From contig NC_019678.1 in NCBI RefSeq assembly GCF_000316665.1, forward strand, positions 2,170,001-2,234,000: 64,000 bases of DNA. Direction: 5' to 3'. The notes under the pieces were generated by a model that searched no databases, was not told the origin of the DNA, and was given only the letters and a program-made list of their open reading frames with translations. The translations under genes and the position numbers were made by a program. This stretch comes from Rivularia sp. PCC 7116 (GTDB lineage: Bacteria; Cyanobacteriota; Cyanobacteriia; Cyanobacteriales; Nostocaceae). Shown piece after piece: positions 1 to 8,965 of this stretch (position 1 is its first letter; every line of letters begins with the position of its first letter).

Positions 1-143
1 CTAAACAATCTCAGGATTTAGCAAATCTCAATTTGACTAATATATCCCGGTCTGTAGATGGGCAAAATCAGGCAAGACAAAAAGAAGTTGTTGGTCAGGG
101 TTTTAGTAACTTAAGAACTGCATCTCAAGCTAGATTGTTTTAA
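1..143 (+). CDS. C-terminal end of an unidentified conjugation-operon protein (partial)
   Basis: An open frame enters from the left edge (first full codon at 3) and stops with TAA at 141-143. About 46 residues are visible, polar and rich in Gln, Asn and Ser, with no membrane segment. It lies 24 bp upstream of the VirB6-like gene on the same strand and so probably belongs to the same transfer operon. The fragment is too short to name; its place before a VirB6-like gene would suit a VirB5-like or other secretion component, but that is inference from position only. Confidence 0.5.
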   Translation, partial: KQSQDLANLNLTNISRSVDGQNQARQKEVVGQGFSNLRTASQARLF

Positions 144-167
144 TTAAAAATATTTCCTTCCTCCCGT

Positions 168-1196
168 ATGTTCTACTCAGTATTGAAGTACGGGCTAATC
201 CTTTCTCAAGCCCAGCCACAAAATCTTAACCCTGGACAAGCTGCTTCCACAATTACGGAAGATGGAATTGCTGCGAGCGAAGCTGTTGCACAGTCAATTG
301 ATAATCTTTGGGATGATGTTTTGGGTGGAGGACTTTATAGTGCGATCGCCAACTTAGGAATATTTTTCGCTGTTGGAACATTATTGATTTTCATAGTCCA
401 ATGGACAAAGGAAATGATTGACGGTGATAGTTCCAAAGGATTTACCGAATTAATCTGGACAATCGTTGTCATAGTCCTACTTGCAAACAACGGTCAACAA
501 TTAATAGCTGTAACTAAAGGTTTAAGAGGAATCATCAACCAAACGAATCAAACCCTGTTAGTTTCCACCTCTGCTTCTATCCAACTCCAAGAAGCTTATC
601 AACAAGTAATGCTCAAAACTGGTAAAACAGATGCAATTGAGTCGCTGATTAATCAATGCAATACCATTGCTGACCCAACGCAACAAACCGAATGTTTACA
701 AAATGCAGCCCGACAAGCAAAAGAAATTGAAGCAGAAGCCGAGCAAGATAATCGTCCTTCTTGGCTCCAAAATGCTAGTGATTTTTTCAATACAAATATT
801 TTTCAGTTAACAGTTCGTGGTTGGCTTCTCGCACTTGCAGCTGCTTTTCAATGGATAATCGAGATTTGTATGCTACTAACTGCATTATTAGGACCGCTAG
901 CTGTTGGAGGTTCATTACTTCCCGTTGGTCAAAAAGCTATTTTTGCATGGTTAACGGGTTTCTTCTCGGTAGGAATGATAAAAATTTGTTTCAATATTAT
1001 TTCCGGTTTGGTTGCCACGATGGTGCTAAATGCTGACAATAATGACCCAATGATTTTTGCATTTGCAATTGGTATTCTTGCCCCAATTTTATCTATAGCT
1101 TTAGCAGCAGGTGGTGGATTAGCAGTTTTTAGAAGTTTTTCGAGTATTGCTAGTTTTGGTCTTTCTACTTTTGTAACAAGAATTGTTAGTAAATAA
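168..1196 (+). CDS. VirB6/TrbL-like inner-membrane protein of a type IV secretion system
   Basis: The 342-residue polytopic membrane protein would form the inner-membrane channel part of a conjugative type IV secretion machine. Hydrophobic segments lie near residues 55-80 and 90-108. After a long soluble loop (about 110-215), further segments fill the C-terminal third, ending in an Ala/Gly-rich stretch. One or two early segments, a big central loop and a C-terminal membrane cluster is the VirB6/TrbL layout, although sequence identity in this family is low. It is followed with almost no gap by VirB8-, VirB10- and VirB9-like genes, which supports the call. An ORF on the same strand at 821-1036 is a shadow in another frame. 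Confidence 0.72.
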   Translation: MFYSVLKYGLILSQAQPQNLNPGQAASTITEDGIAASEAVAQSIDNLWDDVLGGGLYSAIANLGIFFAVGTLLIFIVQWTKEMIDGDSSKGFTELIWTIVVIVLLANNGQQLIAVTKGLRGIINQTNQTLLVSTSASIQLQEAYQQVMLKTGKTDAIESLINQCNTIADPTQQTECLQNAARQAKEIEAEAEQDNRPSWLQNASDFFNTNIFQLTVRGWLLALAAAFQWIIEICMLLTALLGPLAVGGSLLPVGQKAIFAWLTGFFSVGMIKICFNIISGLVATMVLNADNNDPMIFAFAIGILAPILSIALAAGGGLAVFRSFSSIASFGLSTFVTRIVSK

Positions 1197-1203
1197 AATT
1201 CAG

Positions 1204-2004
1204 ATGACTAACTTAGATAACAACCATTATTCAGAATCAACTGATAATAAAAGATTAAAGTTTTTAAATCGTGCATCCAAAAAATTCTCTACTGGCGATA
1301 CTTTAGCATTGTTTGCTGTTGGGACTTTTGGATTACATTTAATCACATTTTTTCTACTTATATTACTCTATGGTTCCTATGCCCAATTGAATAAAAAACC
1401 ACCTCCTTCATTGGTTCAATTAGAAACAGGTAAAGGAATTAAAGTTACACCGTTAGGAAATAGTGAAAGAACTCCCCAAGTAATATCTCGCTTTGTTTCC
1501 GATACCATGACCTTGATGATGAATTGGTCTGGAACACTACCACCTACAACTGTTGAAGAAAACGCAAAACCAATCAAGGACAAAGGTATAGATATTAGAG
1601 AGCGAGGATTAAGGGGCAGCAAAATTACTTCAGGAGCATGGCAAGCGTCTTATGCATTATCAGAAGATTTTCGTCAAGAGTTTCTAAAAAAGCTTGCGTC
1701 AATGACACCTCAAGGAGTTTTTAAAGGTACTACTCAAGTTGTTTTAATACCGCTATCAATTCAATCCCCTATCAAAATTAGTGAAGGTAAATGGAAAGTA
1801 AAACTTATTGCTAATTTAAATGTTTTTGACCAAAGTAATACTACCGGAGAAGTTATTCCATTTAATAAAGAGATATTTGTGAGAGCAGTAGTTGCTCCAG
1901 AAGCTCCTGTTAATACAAGCGAATTAGCTGCTGTTATTTATCAAGTGCGTGCTAGTGGATTAGAAATTTATGCAATTCGTGATTTACAAGCGGAGAATTT
2001 ATAA
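1204..2004 (+). CDS. VirB8-like bitopic type IV secretion protein
   Basis: This is a single-span inner-membrane protein of about 266 residues: a polar cytoplasmic N-terminus, one transmembrane helix at about residues 37-57 and a 200-residue periplasmic domain. That plan and its place in the operon fit VirB8/TraE-type assembly factors that bridge VirB6 and VirB10. I take the ATG at 1204 as the start; an in-frame ATG at 1183 would overlap the preceding gene by 14 bp and add seven residues. The gene ends at 2004, overlapping the next start (ATAATGA), so the two are translationally coupled. No enzymatic motif is visible. Confidence 0.65.
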   Translation: MTNLDNNHYSESTDNKRLKFLNRASKKFSTGDTLALFAVGTFGLHLITFFLLILLYGSYAQLNKKPPPSLVQLETGKGIKVTPLGNSERTPQVISRFVSDTMTLMMNWSGTLPPTTVEENAKPIKDKGIDIRERGLRGSKITSGAWQASYALSEDFRQEFLKKLASMTPQGVFKGTTQVVLIPLSIQSPIKISEGKWKVKLIANLNVFDQSNTTGEVIPFNKEIFVRAVVAPEAPVNTSELAAVIYQVRASGLEIYAIRDLQAENL

Positions 2005-3701
2005 TGAATGAGCAACCATATCAAGATAATGGAATAGATAAAAATGAAAATGATAGTGATTGGAATGAAGTAAGCTTTGGTAAATTACTTGGTTTTAAAG
2101 ATGAGAATCAACCACTAAACGAAGAGGAAAAACATGAAATTAAAGATAGTAATTCCGAAGAAGTAAACAATCAAGCAGATGCTACAAATCCGATTGCAAC
2201 ACATGAATTATTCGACTCTCCACATGAGGGGAAAACTCAACCGAATTTTTATAGCAACCCTTTCGCTAAATTTGGTGCAGTCGGTTTGGTAATGTTGGTG
2301 GTGTTTGGTTCTGCTGCAACAGTTTTAAACAGTATTATGTCGGGTAGTCTTAAAACTGCACCCCCTACACAATATTTATCACAATCCAAACCTAAAGTAG
2401 AAATCGCTGATGATTCTAACGAAAGAGAAATGGGAAAGTTAAAAGCAGAATTAGCACTATCAACTCAAGCTGAAAAAATCAAATCAGTGGAGCGTGCTAA
2501 AAGTCCTAAAACGGCTGTAAGTAAACCAAAACCTGAAGTTAAACCTACTTTGAAACCTTCTATAAAAACCAACATTAGACCAACTCCAGCAAGAGAATAT
2601 TCTACACCTGTAACAAATCAAATAGTTTCAAGACCGCCACGACCGACACGAGTTCCATATATACCTCGTCCGAAACCACAACCATTACCTGTAAGTTATA
2701 GTCTCCCTAGAGTTCCACAAATACCCAAATTTCAACAAAAAGCAAATAGAATTAGCAAACCAACTGCACCCAAACTTGAAGAAAAAATTGACCCGATGGA
2801 AGAATGGACTAAAATTAGTCGTCTGGGAAGTTATGGTTCAAGCGTAATTAATGCAAATTCTGATAAGCAAGCTTCCGAAAGTACGATTGATAACACCATA
2901 CAAGAACAACCAAAACAAATAATCCCCTCTGCAACTTTAGTAAAAACAGCGGATTATACAACTCAAACATCAAACAACAATGAACTAGAACCTCTTCATA
3001 CCGAAGAAACTGCAATTATTGGATATGAAAACAATTATCAATTGCAGGTGGGGGAATCTGTTGATGGAAAGTTGTTAACCCCTTTAATTTGGAGTAAACA
3101 TCAAAGCAAAAATTCTTTTCAACAATCTAAAAATAAGTCAAAAAGTGAAAATTTTGTAATCGAACTGGAACAACCATTAAATACACGAGACGGTTTTGCT
3201 GTTTTACCAAAAGGTTCTCAAGTAGTAGCTCAAATTAATAACGTTAATCAAGGGGGACTAATTGAACTTCAAGCAACTCAAGTTGTGATTGATGGTAAAG
3301 AATATATTCTGCCTGAAAATGCGATCGCCATTCGTGGTGATGGAGGAAAACCTTTAGTAGCATCTCGCTTCAACAGTAAGAAAGGAGAAATTGCGCGACG
3401 AGATGCACAAACTTTTGCTGTAGGTTCTTTAGCGAAAGTAGGTAAAGTTCTTAACCAGCCAAAGGAACAACAAATATCAACGAGCAGCGGGTTTGGTGGT
3501 ACTAATTCTTTCTCTTCTATAAGAAGAGGTCGAGAAAATATTTTAGGAGCGGTTTTAGAGGGAGGATTTGAACCGCTAACTCAACAAATTCTCAAACGTA
3601 ATCAGCAAGCACTACAAGAACTACAAAGACAAGGAGATATTTGGTATGTCAAAGCTGGTACTGAGGTACAAGTCTTTGTAAATGAATCTTTTCAATTTTA
3701 A
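2004..3701 (+). CDS. VirB10/TrbI/TraB-like scaffold protein of the type IV secretion system
   Basis: VirB10 proteins span inner and outer membranes and connect the coupling ATPase with the outer pore. Here a charged cytoplasmic region (1-85) is followed by one membrane helix (about 88-113) and a Pro/Lys-rich periplasmic linker (about 120-260, many Lys-Pro and Arg-Pro pairs). The C-terminal domain includes the VirB10-type stretch with VLPKGSQVVAQI and a later QATQVVIDGKEYILPENAIA-like strand pattern. At 565 residues it is longer than Agrobacterium VirB10, mostly because of the linker, as in TraB-like members. It starts on the last base of the VirB8-like gene. Confidence 0.8.
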   Translation: MNEQPYQDNGIDKNENDSDWNEVSFGKLLGFKDENQPLNEEEKHEIKDSNSEEVNNQADATNPIATHELFDSPHEGKTQPNFYSNPFAKFGAVGLVMLVVFGSAATVLNSIMSGSLKTAPPTQYLSQSKPKVEIADDSNEREMGKLKAELALSTQAEKIKSVERAKSPKTAVSKPKPEVKPTLKPSIKTNIRPTPAREYSTPVTNQIVSRPPRPTRVPYIPRPKPQPLPVSYSLPRVPQIPKFQQKANRISKPTAPKLEEKIDPMEEWTKISRLGSYGSSVINANSDKQASESTIDNTIQEQPKQIIPSATLVKTADYTTQTSNNNELEPLHTEETAIIGYENNYQLQVGESVDGKLLTPLIWSKHQSKNSFQQSKNKSKSENFVIELEQPLNTRDGFAVLPKGSQVVAQINNVNQGGLIELQATQVVIDGKEYILPENAIAIRGDGGKPLVASRFNSKKGEIARRDAQTFAVGSLAKVGKVLNQPKEQQISTSSGFGGTNSFSSIRRGRENILGAVLEGGFEPLTQQILKRNQQALQELQRQGDIWYVKAGTEVQVFVNESFQF

Positions 3702-3716
3702 CTAGGGCAGCCCAAG

Positions 3717-4526
3717 ATGATTATTTTGCAGTGGAAAACGACAATTGCTTGCTGTATATTATTACCTCTTACGAATTTATCGCCAGTAATTGCAAGTGAA
3801 ATAAAACAGAGCGTGAAACAAATCCCACAAGGAATTGCTACTGGTCACAATTCCCAAAATATACCCAAAGTTGAATTATCGCCTGGTTATGGAGTAAATA
3901 TTTCATTTATTAAAAGCGAAGAAATAGTAGAAAAAGTATGGTTAGATAATCCTACATTCGCATCACTTGACGTGGATGGCTGTTTATCAACAGAGGGGAA
4001 AGAATGTGAAAAAGAAGGGGCAACGGTAATACATTTAAGACGAATTAAGCCGTTGAAAGTAAAACAATTACCATTATCTAATACCAGCTTATTAACCGTT
4101 ATTGCAAAAGGTAAATCGGGAAGAAAGGTATATTTATTTAAAGTGGCAATGAGAGATAAAACTCCTAATTTCCATACTTTAGAAATCATACCTGATATCA
4201 AAATATCTTCCGAAACAACTCAATTCTCTAACATTAAAAATAATGAAGAATTGCAGCTTCTAAGTAGAGGGTTAAAACTTGTTAGTAAAAGAGGCTTGAT
4301 TCATAGAGAATCCCGTTTGTGGTCAAGAATAGCGAACTTTTTAGTCAAGGTAGAAATGGGAGAATCTGTAGATAACGCCGCTCGTAAAAGTGGGATTTCA
4401 ATGCGGTTAGTTAATCGGTTAATTGAACTCGGAAGTCTAAGAAGCAGGGGGCAGCGAAAAGTGCGGTCTTGGGGTCTCCCCAAGTGGAGCAACTTTTCAA
4501 GACAGGGAGCAGGGGGAAGTAATTAA
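3717..4526 (+). CDS. VirB9/TraK-like secreted type IV secretion protein
   Basis: The 269-residue protein begins with a signal peptide (hydrophobic about residues 8-24, ending near VIAS). A beta-rich domain follows with SPGYGVNISFI and KVWLDNPTFASLDVDG, which resembles the N-terminal domain of TraK/VirB9 (a hydrophobic patch, then a W-L-D-x-P stretch). VirB9-type proteins line the periplasmic ring and bind VirB10. Only the N-terminal two thirds looks like VirB9. The C-terminal 80 residues are basic and helix-rich (LVKVEMGESVDNAARKSGIS) and could be a small helix-turn-helix-like tail. It sits 15 bp after the VirB10-like gene. Confidence 0.6.
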   Translation: MIILQWKTTIACCILLPLTNLSPVIASEIKQSVKQIPQGIATGHNSQNIPKVELSPGYGVNISFIKSEEIVEKVWLDNPTFASLDVDGCLSTEGKECEKEGATVIHLRRIKPLKVKQLPLSNTSLLTVIAKGKSGRKVYLFKVAMRDKTPNFHTLEIIPDIKISSETTQFSNIKNNEELQLLSRGLKLVSKRGLIHRESRLWSRIANFLVKVEMGESVDNAARKSGISMRLVNRLIELGSLRSRGQRKVRSWGLPKWSNFSRQGAGGSN

Positions 4527-4563
4527 AGCAAAATATTAAACCCAACAACGAAAAACTAATATT

Positions 4564-6243
4564 ATGAAATTATTCAAAAAACATTCAATCGGAACTTGTG
4601 GATTAAGTTTATCACTTTTGATTTGTGGTGCTGTTATTATTATATCGCAACAGAAATCTATATCAAACCCTCCATCCGCACAAGCAGAAATTCCTACAGT
4701 CAATTGGCAAAATACTCGTTTACCAGATTGGAATCAAATTACATTTTCTAAAATGCCAGCCATCACTGAATCTGGTTCATTTCAAGCACCTGGAAATGTT
4801 TCTCAGAAGTTAGGATATGACCCTTCTCGTAGTTGGGATGCGGGACAAAAGCCTGATTCATTTACAATGCTGGGTGATTTTCAGGACTCTTTTAAGCTCG
4901 GGGAATTTTCACTTTTAGATATTTCTCAAATTGCTGGCTCTGATATCCAAGAAATTGACTTATCCCGTTTTGGTGTAGTCAAATTTCAAACAATAGAAAG
5001 TTTGGTTAAAGCAATGCCTGATTTAAAAGAATGGAAGATAAGGGATGTAAAACCAATATACGATTTACTATCACAGAATTTATCAACATCATTTAGTTCA
5101 TATCAAACTATCAGTAACTTACTTGAAAAATCTCCCCATTTGGGTAAATTAAGCTTTGAATCTTTGGACTTAGCATCTTACAATATCGATTCAATTCCAG
5201 GATTATCAACAACTCCAATTGCTAGCTTTGATAAATGGCAAGGTGTCTATATTGATGAGGTACCCGGATTAAGCGATGTTCCATTTTCCCAATTCCCTAA
5301 TCCTGCTAACCCCGTGGGTATGCAAGTTGGAATAGTAGATGTTGCGTTTGCAACTGACGAACAAAAGAGAAATAGAACTATCTCAGGTAGTAATAAAGAA
5401 GGATTTGCAGTTCCTTGTGATAAAGACTGCGCTCATATAGAACTATCTGGTTCTCAAGCTGTTCACGGAAAAGCTTGGGTTAGTGGTAAATACCAGTTTG
5501 TTAAAGGTGGAAGAGGAATTTTAGGTTCGGTAAATGGGGGAAGGGAGCCTACTGGTAGAAATTTATTCGGTGATGCTTTTAAAGTAGCCGTTTGGGATGT
5601 GTCGGAAGTTGATGGAAAAGTCTCTCAATCTCTATTCTTTCGGGTTTGTATGAGAAATAATTTTGTGGACTTGGGATGTACACCATATTTTATTGGTCCG
5701 GTTCCATTCATGACTTATAGAGAAAAAGAACCCATATTTCTCGGTAAGATTGATTCAAATAAAAACTCTGTGTCAGTTCCTACAGGCTTAAAGAGTAGTG
5801 GATTTACTTTTGATAATTCTCCAATTATTTCTTCAAATAAGGATAATAATATATCTGAGTTAATACCTGTTGCAAAAGGAGATTGCAGAAATGTTCATTC
5901 ATCGGGCGCTAATCTCGATGCTTTAAGTTCTGCGTTGTCAGATGTAGAAAATAGGGAAGAGACACAGAATTTATCATTAACCCAACAGCAAACTTTAATA
6001 GAATCAGAAACTAGTAATTTACTATCAATTACATCGCAGCAAACTGACCCAAGTACAGGTAAACCTTTTAGTGGAGATAGATTAATTGAGCGTGCAAGTC
6101 AAATGTATTTCGCTGGTGTGAATATTCCGATTGACTCTCAAGTAAGTGATGTTAGTAAGGGAATTACAGTTACAGAATATGGGGAAAAAACTAGTGGTAA
6201 ATACAAGCAAAAATTGGAATCAATGAATTGTTTATCAGAATAA
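4564..6243 (+). CDS. Exported protein of unknown function in the transfer operon
   Basis: I do not recognise this 559-residue protein. It has an N-terminal signal or anchor (about residues 11-28) and is otherwise hydrophilic. Residues about 95-235 contain irregular Leu/Ile-Pro repeats (short units such as LSTTPIASFDKW and LSDVPFSQFP) that resemble a solenoid. Residues about 270-400 form a Gly/Phe-rich region with several cysteines (PCDKDC, FRVCMRN, DLGCTP) that could form disulfides in the periplasm. The C-terminus is helical and Gln/Ser-rich. Its position between VirB9-like and VirD4-like genes suggests a surface or periplasmic part of the conjugation apparatus. ORFs at 4301-4492 (-) and 4625-4813 (+) are shadows. 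Confidence 0.75.
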   Translation: MKLFKKHSIGTCGLSLSLLICGAVIIISQQKSISNPPSAQAEIPTVNWQNTRLPDWNQITFSKMPAITESGSFQAPGNVSQKLGYDPSRSWDAGQKPDSFTMLGDFQDSFKLGEFSLLDISQIAGSDIQEIDLSRFGVVKFQTIESLVKAMPDLKEWKIRDVKPIYDLLSQNLSTSFSSYQTISNLLEKSPHLGKLSFESLDLASYNIDSIPGLSTTPIASFDKWQGVYIDEVPGLSDVPFSQFPNPANPVGMQVGIVDVAFATDEQKRNRTISGSNKEGFAVPCDKDCAHIELSGSQAVHGKAWVSGKYQFVKGGRGILGSVNGGREPTGRNLFGDAFKVAVWDVSEVDGKVSQSLFFRVCMRNNFVDLGCTPYFIGPVPFMTYREKEPIFLGKIDSNKNSVSVPTGLKSSGFTFDNSPIISSNKDNNISELIPVAKGDCRNVHSSGANLDALSSALSDVENREETQNLSLTQQQTLIESETSNLLSITSQQTDPSTGKPFSGDRLIERASQMYFAGVNIPIDSQVSDVSKGITVTEYGEKTSGKYKQKLESMNCLSE

Positions 6244-6245
6244 TT

Positions 6246-6803
6246 ATGCAATCAAATATTTGTAATTTGTATAAAACACGACTCAGCAAAAGTCAAGCAA
6301 TTATTCTAATTATATGCATAATTATCATGACTTTAACTGTATCAACTTTATATCAAAGTTTATTTAAAAATCATTCAATCACCACTTGGAAAAATGCAGA
6401 TGAAGTTGTACCAAAACTTATTCTAAAAAAGGTTGTTACTAAACAATCAACTCGTTATCTTGATATTTCCTTAATAAAGGTTATGCAAATTCCATCCCAA
6501 AGTGCTGGTAACTTATATATTTTTGATTATGGTTCACCTCAACTTTGTGGCGCTGCTGGGTGCTTATATTCAGTTTATAACGATTCAGGTAAAACACTTT
6601 TGGAATTTATTGCTAATCCACAACTTCCAAAAGCACAAGAACTAGTCAAGGTTTTTAAAACTGCTAACCAAGGGTTTCCTTGTTTGACTATTACCCAAAG
6701 TATCAATACTGACAAATTATTGTCCCAAACCAAATTTTGTTATCAACAAGGTAAATACATCCGCTTAAATAAAAACTTTATTACCAAAACTAAAAATGAA
6801 TAA
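6246..6803 (+). CDS. Membrane-anchored protein of unknown function in the transfer operon
   Basis: This protein of about 185 residues has one N-terminal membrane helix (about residues 17-38) and a periplasmic domain containing an LCGAAGCLYSVY stretch and further cysteines. I do not recognise the family. The ATG at 6246 is taken as the start, two bases after the stop of the upstream gene; an in-frame TTG at 6228 would overlap that gene. The end overlaps the coupling-protein gene by 8 bp, so expression with the secretion operon is likely. A role as an accessory periplasmic factor is inferred from position only. Confidence 0.7.
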   Translation: MQSNICNLYKTRLSKSQAIILIICIIIMTLTVSTLYQSLFKNHSITTWKNADEVVPKLILKKVVTKQSTRYLDISLIKVMQIPSQSAGNLYIFDYGSPQLCGAAGCLYSVYNDSGKTLLEFIANPQLPKAQELVKVFKTANQGFPCLTITQSINTDKLLSQTKFCYQQGKYIRLNKNFITKTKNE

Positions 6804-8622
6804 TAATTTTTATACGGTACAACAACCATCTATAACACTACAAAATTCCCAGATTGATAAATTAGTTGATTTAATGAAATCACAATCTGGTTTAATACTG
6901 TTAGGATGTTTTGCTAGTATTGGTATTTTCAAATTAATTTCTGGAAGTAATTATAAAGGTAAAGTTGCTACCAGTTACTGGGGTGGTAGCCGAGAAAAAT
7001 CCCAAGCAGCCAAGAAAGCAAGGAAACAGATAGCTAAACCGATTCGTAATTCTGTGGGATTGTACGTTGGAACTCCCCCGTACATTAGAACTGCTTTACA
7101 AAAACAATGGTACTCTCGCGGTTTAATCAAAACCAAACCAACAATTACTCAACAACTTCTTTCTTCTAATTCAACTCTTTATGTACCAGATGCTCAAAGA
7201 GGAATAGCCGTAATTGGCGCAGCTGGTTCTGGTAAAACTTTCTCGGTAATAGACCCGTTAATTCGTAGTGCTTTTGATCAAGGTTTTCCCATGCTGCTCT
7301 ACGATTTTAAATTCCCTGCACAAACCAAACGAGCTGTAGCTTATGCAATGAAACGGGGTTATTCAGTGAGAATATTTGCACCGGGGTTTGGTGAGAGTGA
7401 AACTTGTAATCCGTTGGATTTACTCAGAGATGAAGAAGATGCAATCGCAGCCGGACAACTTACACAAGTAATCTCTCGTAATTTTGACAGAGGTGCAAAT
7501 GCTAGTAGTGATAAATTCTTTGAGGAAGCTGGAGATTCTTTGGTTGAAGGGATTTTACTTGTTACTAAAGCTATTAAAACTCTGACTGGCGAAGATAAAT
7601 ACTGTGATTTGATGATGGCTCAAGCGATTTTATCTTTACCAAATCTTGCTGCTAGACTCGAAGCAGCATCAAAAGAAAAACTAAAAGTCTGGACTTCCCG
7701 ACCATTATCGCAGTTAATCAGCGTCAAAGATTCAGAAAAAACAGCTGCATCAATTATCGGTACAGCACAAAGGATGTTCCAACGCTTTCTCAAAAGGGAT
7801 TTTGTGGGTGCATTCTGCGGTCAAACAACCCTTCCTTTGGATCTAGATGGAAAACAGTTGATTGTTTTTGGATTGGATAGAAACAACAGAGACATTGTTA
7901 GTCCACTGCTTGCTGCAATTCTTCACATGATTGTAACCCGCAACATAACCCGCACTATTCCCCGTAGTGACCCTTTGATTGTTGCTTTAGATGAGCTACC
8001 GACATTCTATTTACCAGCACTTGTTAATTGGCTAAACGAGGGACGTGAAGATGGTTTCGTCGGTATTTTAGGTTATCAAAATATTGCTCAACTAGAGAAA
8101 GTTTACGGGAAAGAATTATCACGAGCAATATTAGGAGGTACTGCAACTAAGTTTATTTTTAATCCCCAAGACCCTGAATCTGCAAAGATATTCAGCGACT
8201 ACTTGGGAGAAATGGAAATTAGATTTAATTCCAAATCTCAGAGTACTGGTAAAGGAGGTGGTTCTCGCAGCAGAAACGAGCATCATCAAAAGCGACATTT
8301 ATTAGAACCCGCACAGTTCGCCAAAATGGGTACGGGGAGAGCAGTAATTATCAATCCAGCTTATAGTCGTGGTACGGAAGCATACGTTCCTCTATTACAC
8401 AAAATAAAGGTTCCCCTCTACGATATTGAAGAAATGAATTGGTCGGAAAGTAAATGGGATTTTGTACGGGAACGATTGGTTGGAAATAATAAAGTTAGTG
8501 TTAGCGATGAAGAACGTTCTGCACAGTTTTTAGAGCGTAAAGCATTAGCAGAAAAATTATTTCCATTACCTGACGAAGGGGAAGAGTTCGCTTCACCAGA
8601 AGAATTAAACAATATTTTTTAG
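6796..8622 (+). CDS. virD4: VirD4/TraD-type conjugative coupling protein (T4CP ATPase)
   Basis: Coupling proteins are hexameric membrane ATPases that bring the relaxase-DNA complex to the secretion channel. The 608-residue protein has one N-terminal membrane segment (about 33-50), a Walker A motif GAAGSGKT at residues 141-148, followed by a LLYDFKFPAQ stretch, and a Walker B VALDELP at 396-402. These lie in the order and spacing of the VirD4/TraG/TraD family. A C-terminal Arg/Ser/Gly-rich loop (about 475-500) and an acidic tail follow. It is complete and sits at the end of the VirB-like genes, so this block is a functional transfer set rather than remnants. A minus-strand ORF at 8418-8612 is a shadow. 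Confidence 0.93.
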   Translation: MNNNFYTVQQPSITLQNSQIDKLVDLMKSQSGLILLGCFASIGIFKLISGSNYKGKVATSYWGGSREKSQAAKKARKQIAKPIRNSVGLYVGTPPYIRTALQKQWYSRGLIKTKPTITQQLLSSNSTLYVPDAQRGIAVIGAAGSGKTFSVIDPLIRSAFDQGFPMLLYDFKFPAQTKRAVAYAMKRGYSVRIFAPGFGESETCNPLDLLRDEEDAIAAGQLTQVISRNFDRGANASSDKFFEEAGDSLVEGILLVTKAIKTLTGEDKYCDLMMAQAILSLPNLAARLEAASKEKLKVWTSRPLSQLISVKDSEKTAASIIGTAQRMFQRFLKRDFVGAFCGQTTLPLDLDGKQLIVFGLDRNNRDIVSPLLAAILHMIVTRNITRTIPRSDPLIVALDELPTFYLPALVNWLNEGREDGFVGILGYQNIAQLEKVYGKELSRAILGGTATKFIFNPQDPESAKIFSDYLGEMEIRFNSKSQSTGKGGGSRSRNEHHQKRHLLEPAQFAKMGTGRAVIINPAYSRGTEAYVPLLHKIKVPLYDIEEMNWSESKWDFVRERLVGNNKVSVSDEERSAQFLERKALAEKLFPLPDEGEEFASPEELNNIF

Positions 8623-8633
8623 AGTTAAACAAT

Positions 8634-8960
8634 ATGGTAAAGAAAATAATTAATTATAGTTCAAAAGCTTCTGCTGTTTTATCACAATACCCTAAATGGT
8701 TAGAAATGGTCATTGAAGCACAAGATAAACCAGTTTTAGATAAAAATTATTGTCCTCATGTAATTGAAATATTTGACCAGCATGGTCTGTTGGCTGGAAA
8801 AATCAACGGATTGTCCGCTTATGAATGTACTAGAGATATTCAACAAAAAAGTGATTTTAATGCTTGGCTGCTTGATGGACAATTAGCCGTATTTTATGTA
8901 GGCTCAAAATTAATCATTAATCGTTTGGAAGCTGTAGCTGTAGTTAACAAAGGAGAGTAA
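8634..8960 (+). CDS. Small protein of unknown function
   Basis: The 108-residue soluble protein has no membrane segment or recognisable motif; two cysteines (YCPHVIEIF, YECTRD) are not arranged as a metal site. It starts 11 bp after the coupling-protein gene and ends 5 bp before the next start, so it is clearly a gene of the same operon. A role in transfer or in plasmid biology is inferred from position alone. Confidence 0.7.
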   Translation: MVKKIINYSSKASAVLSQYPKWLEMVIEAQDKPVLDKNYCPHVIEIFDQHGLLAGKINGLSAYECTRDIQQKSDFNAWLLDGQLAVFYVGSKLIINRLEAVAVVNKGE

Positions 8961-8965
8961 ATGAA

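Noticed and set aside
821-1036. 71-residue + strand ORF inside the VirB6-like gene
   Set aside because: It overlaps a longer frame with membrane character, has no ribosome-binding site and unlikely composition, so it is a shadow.
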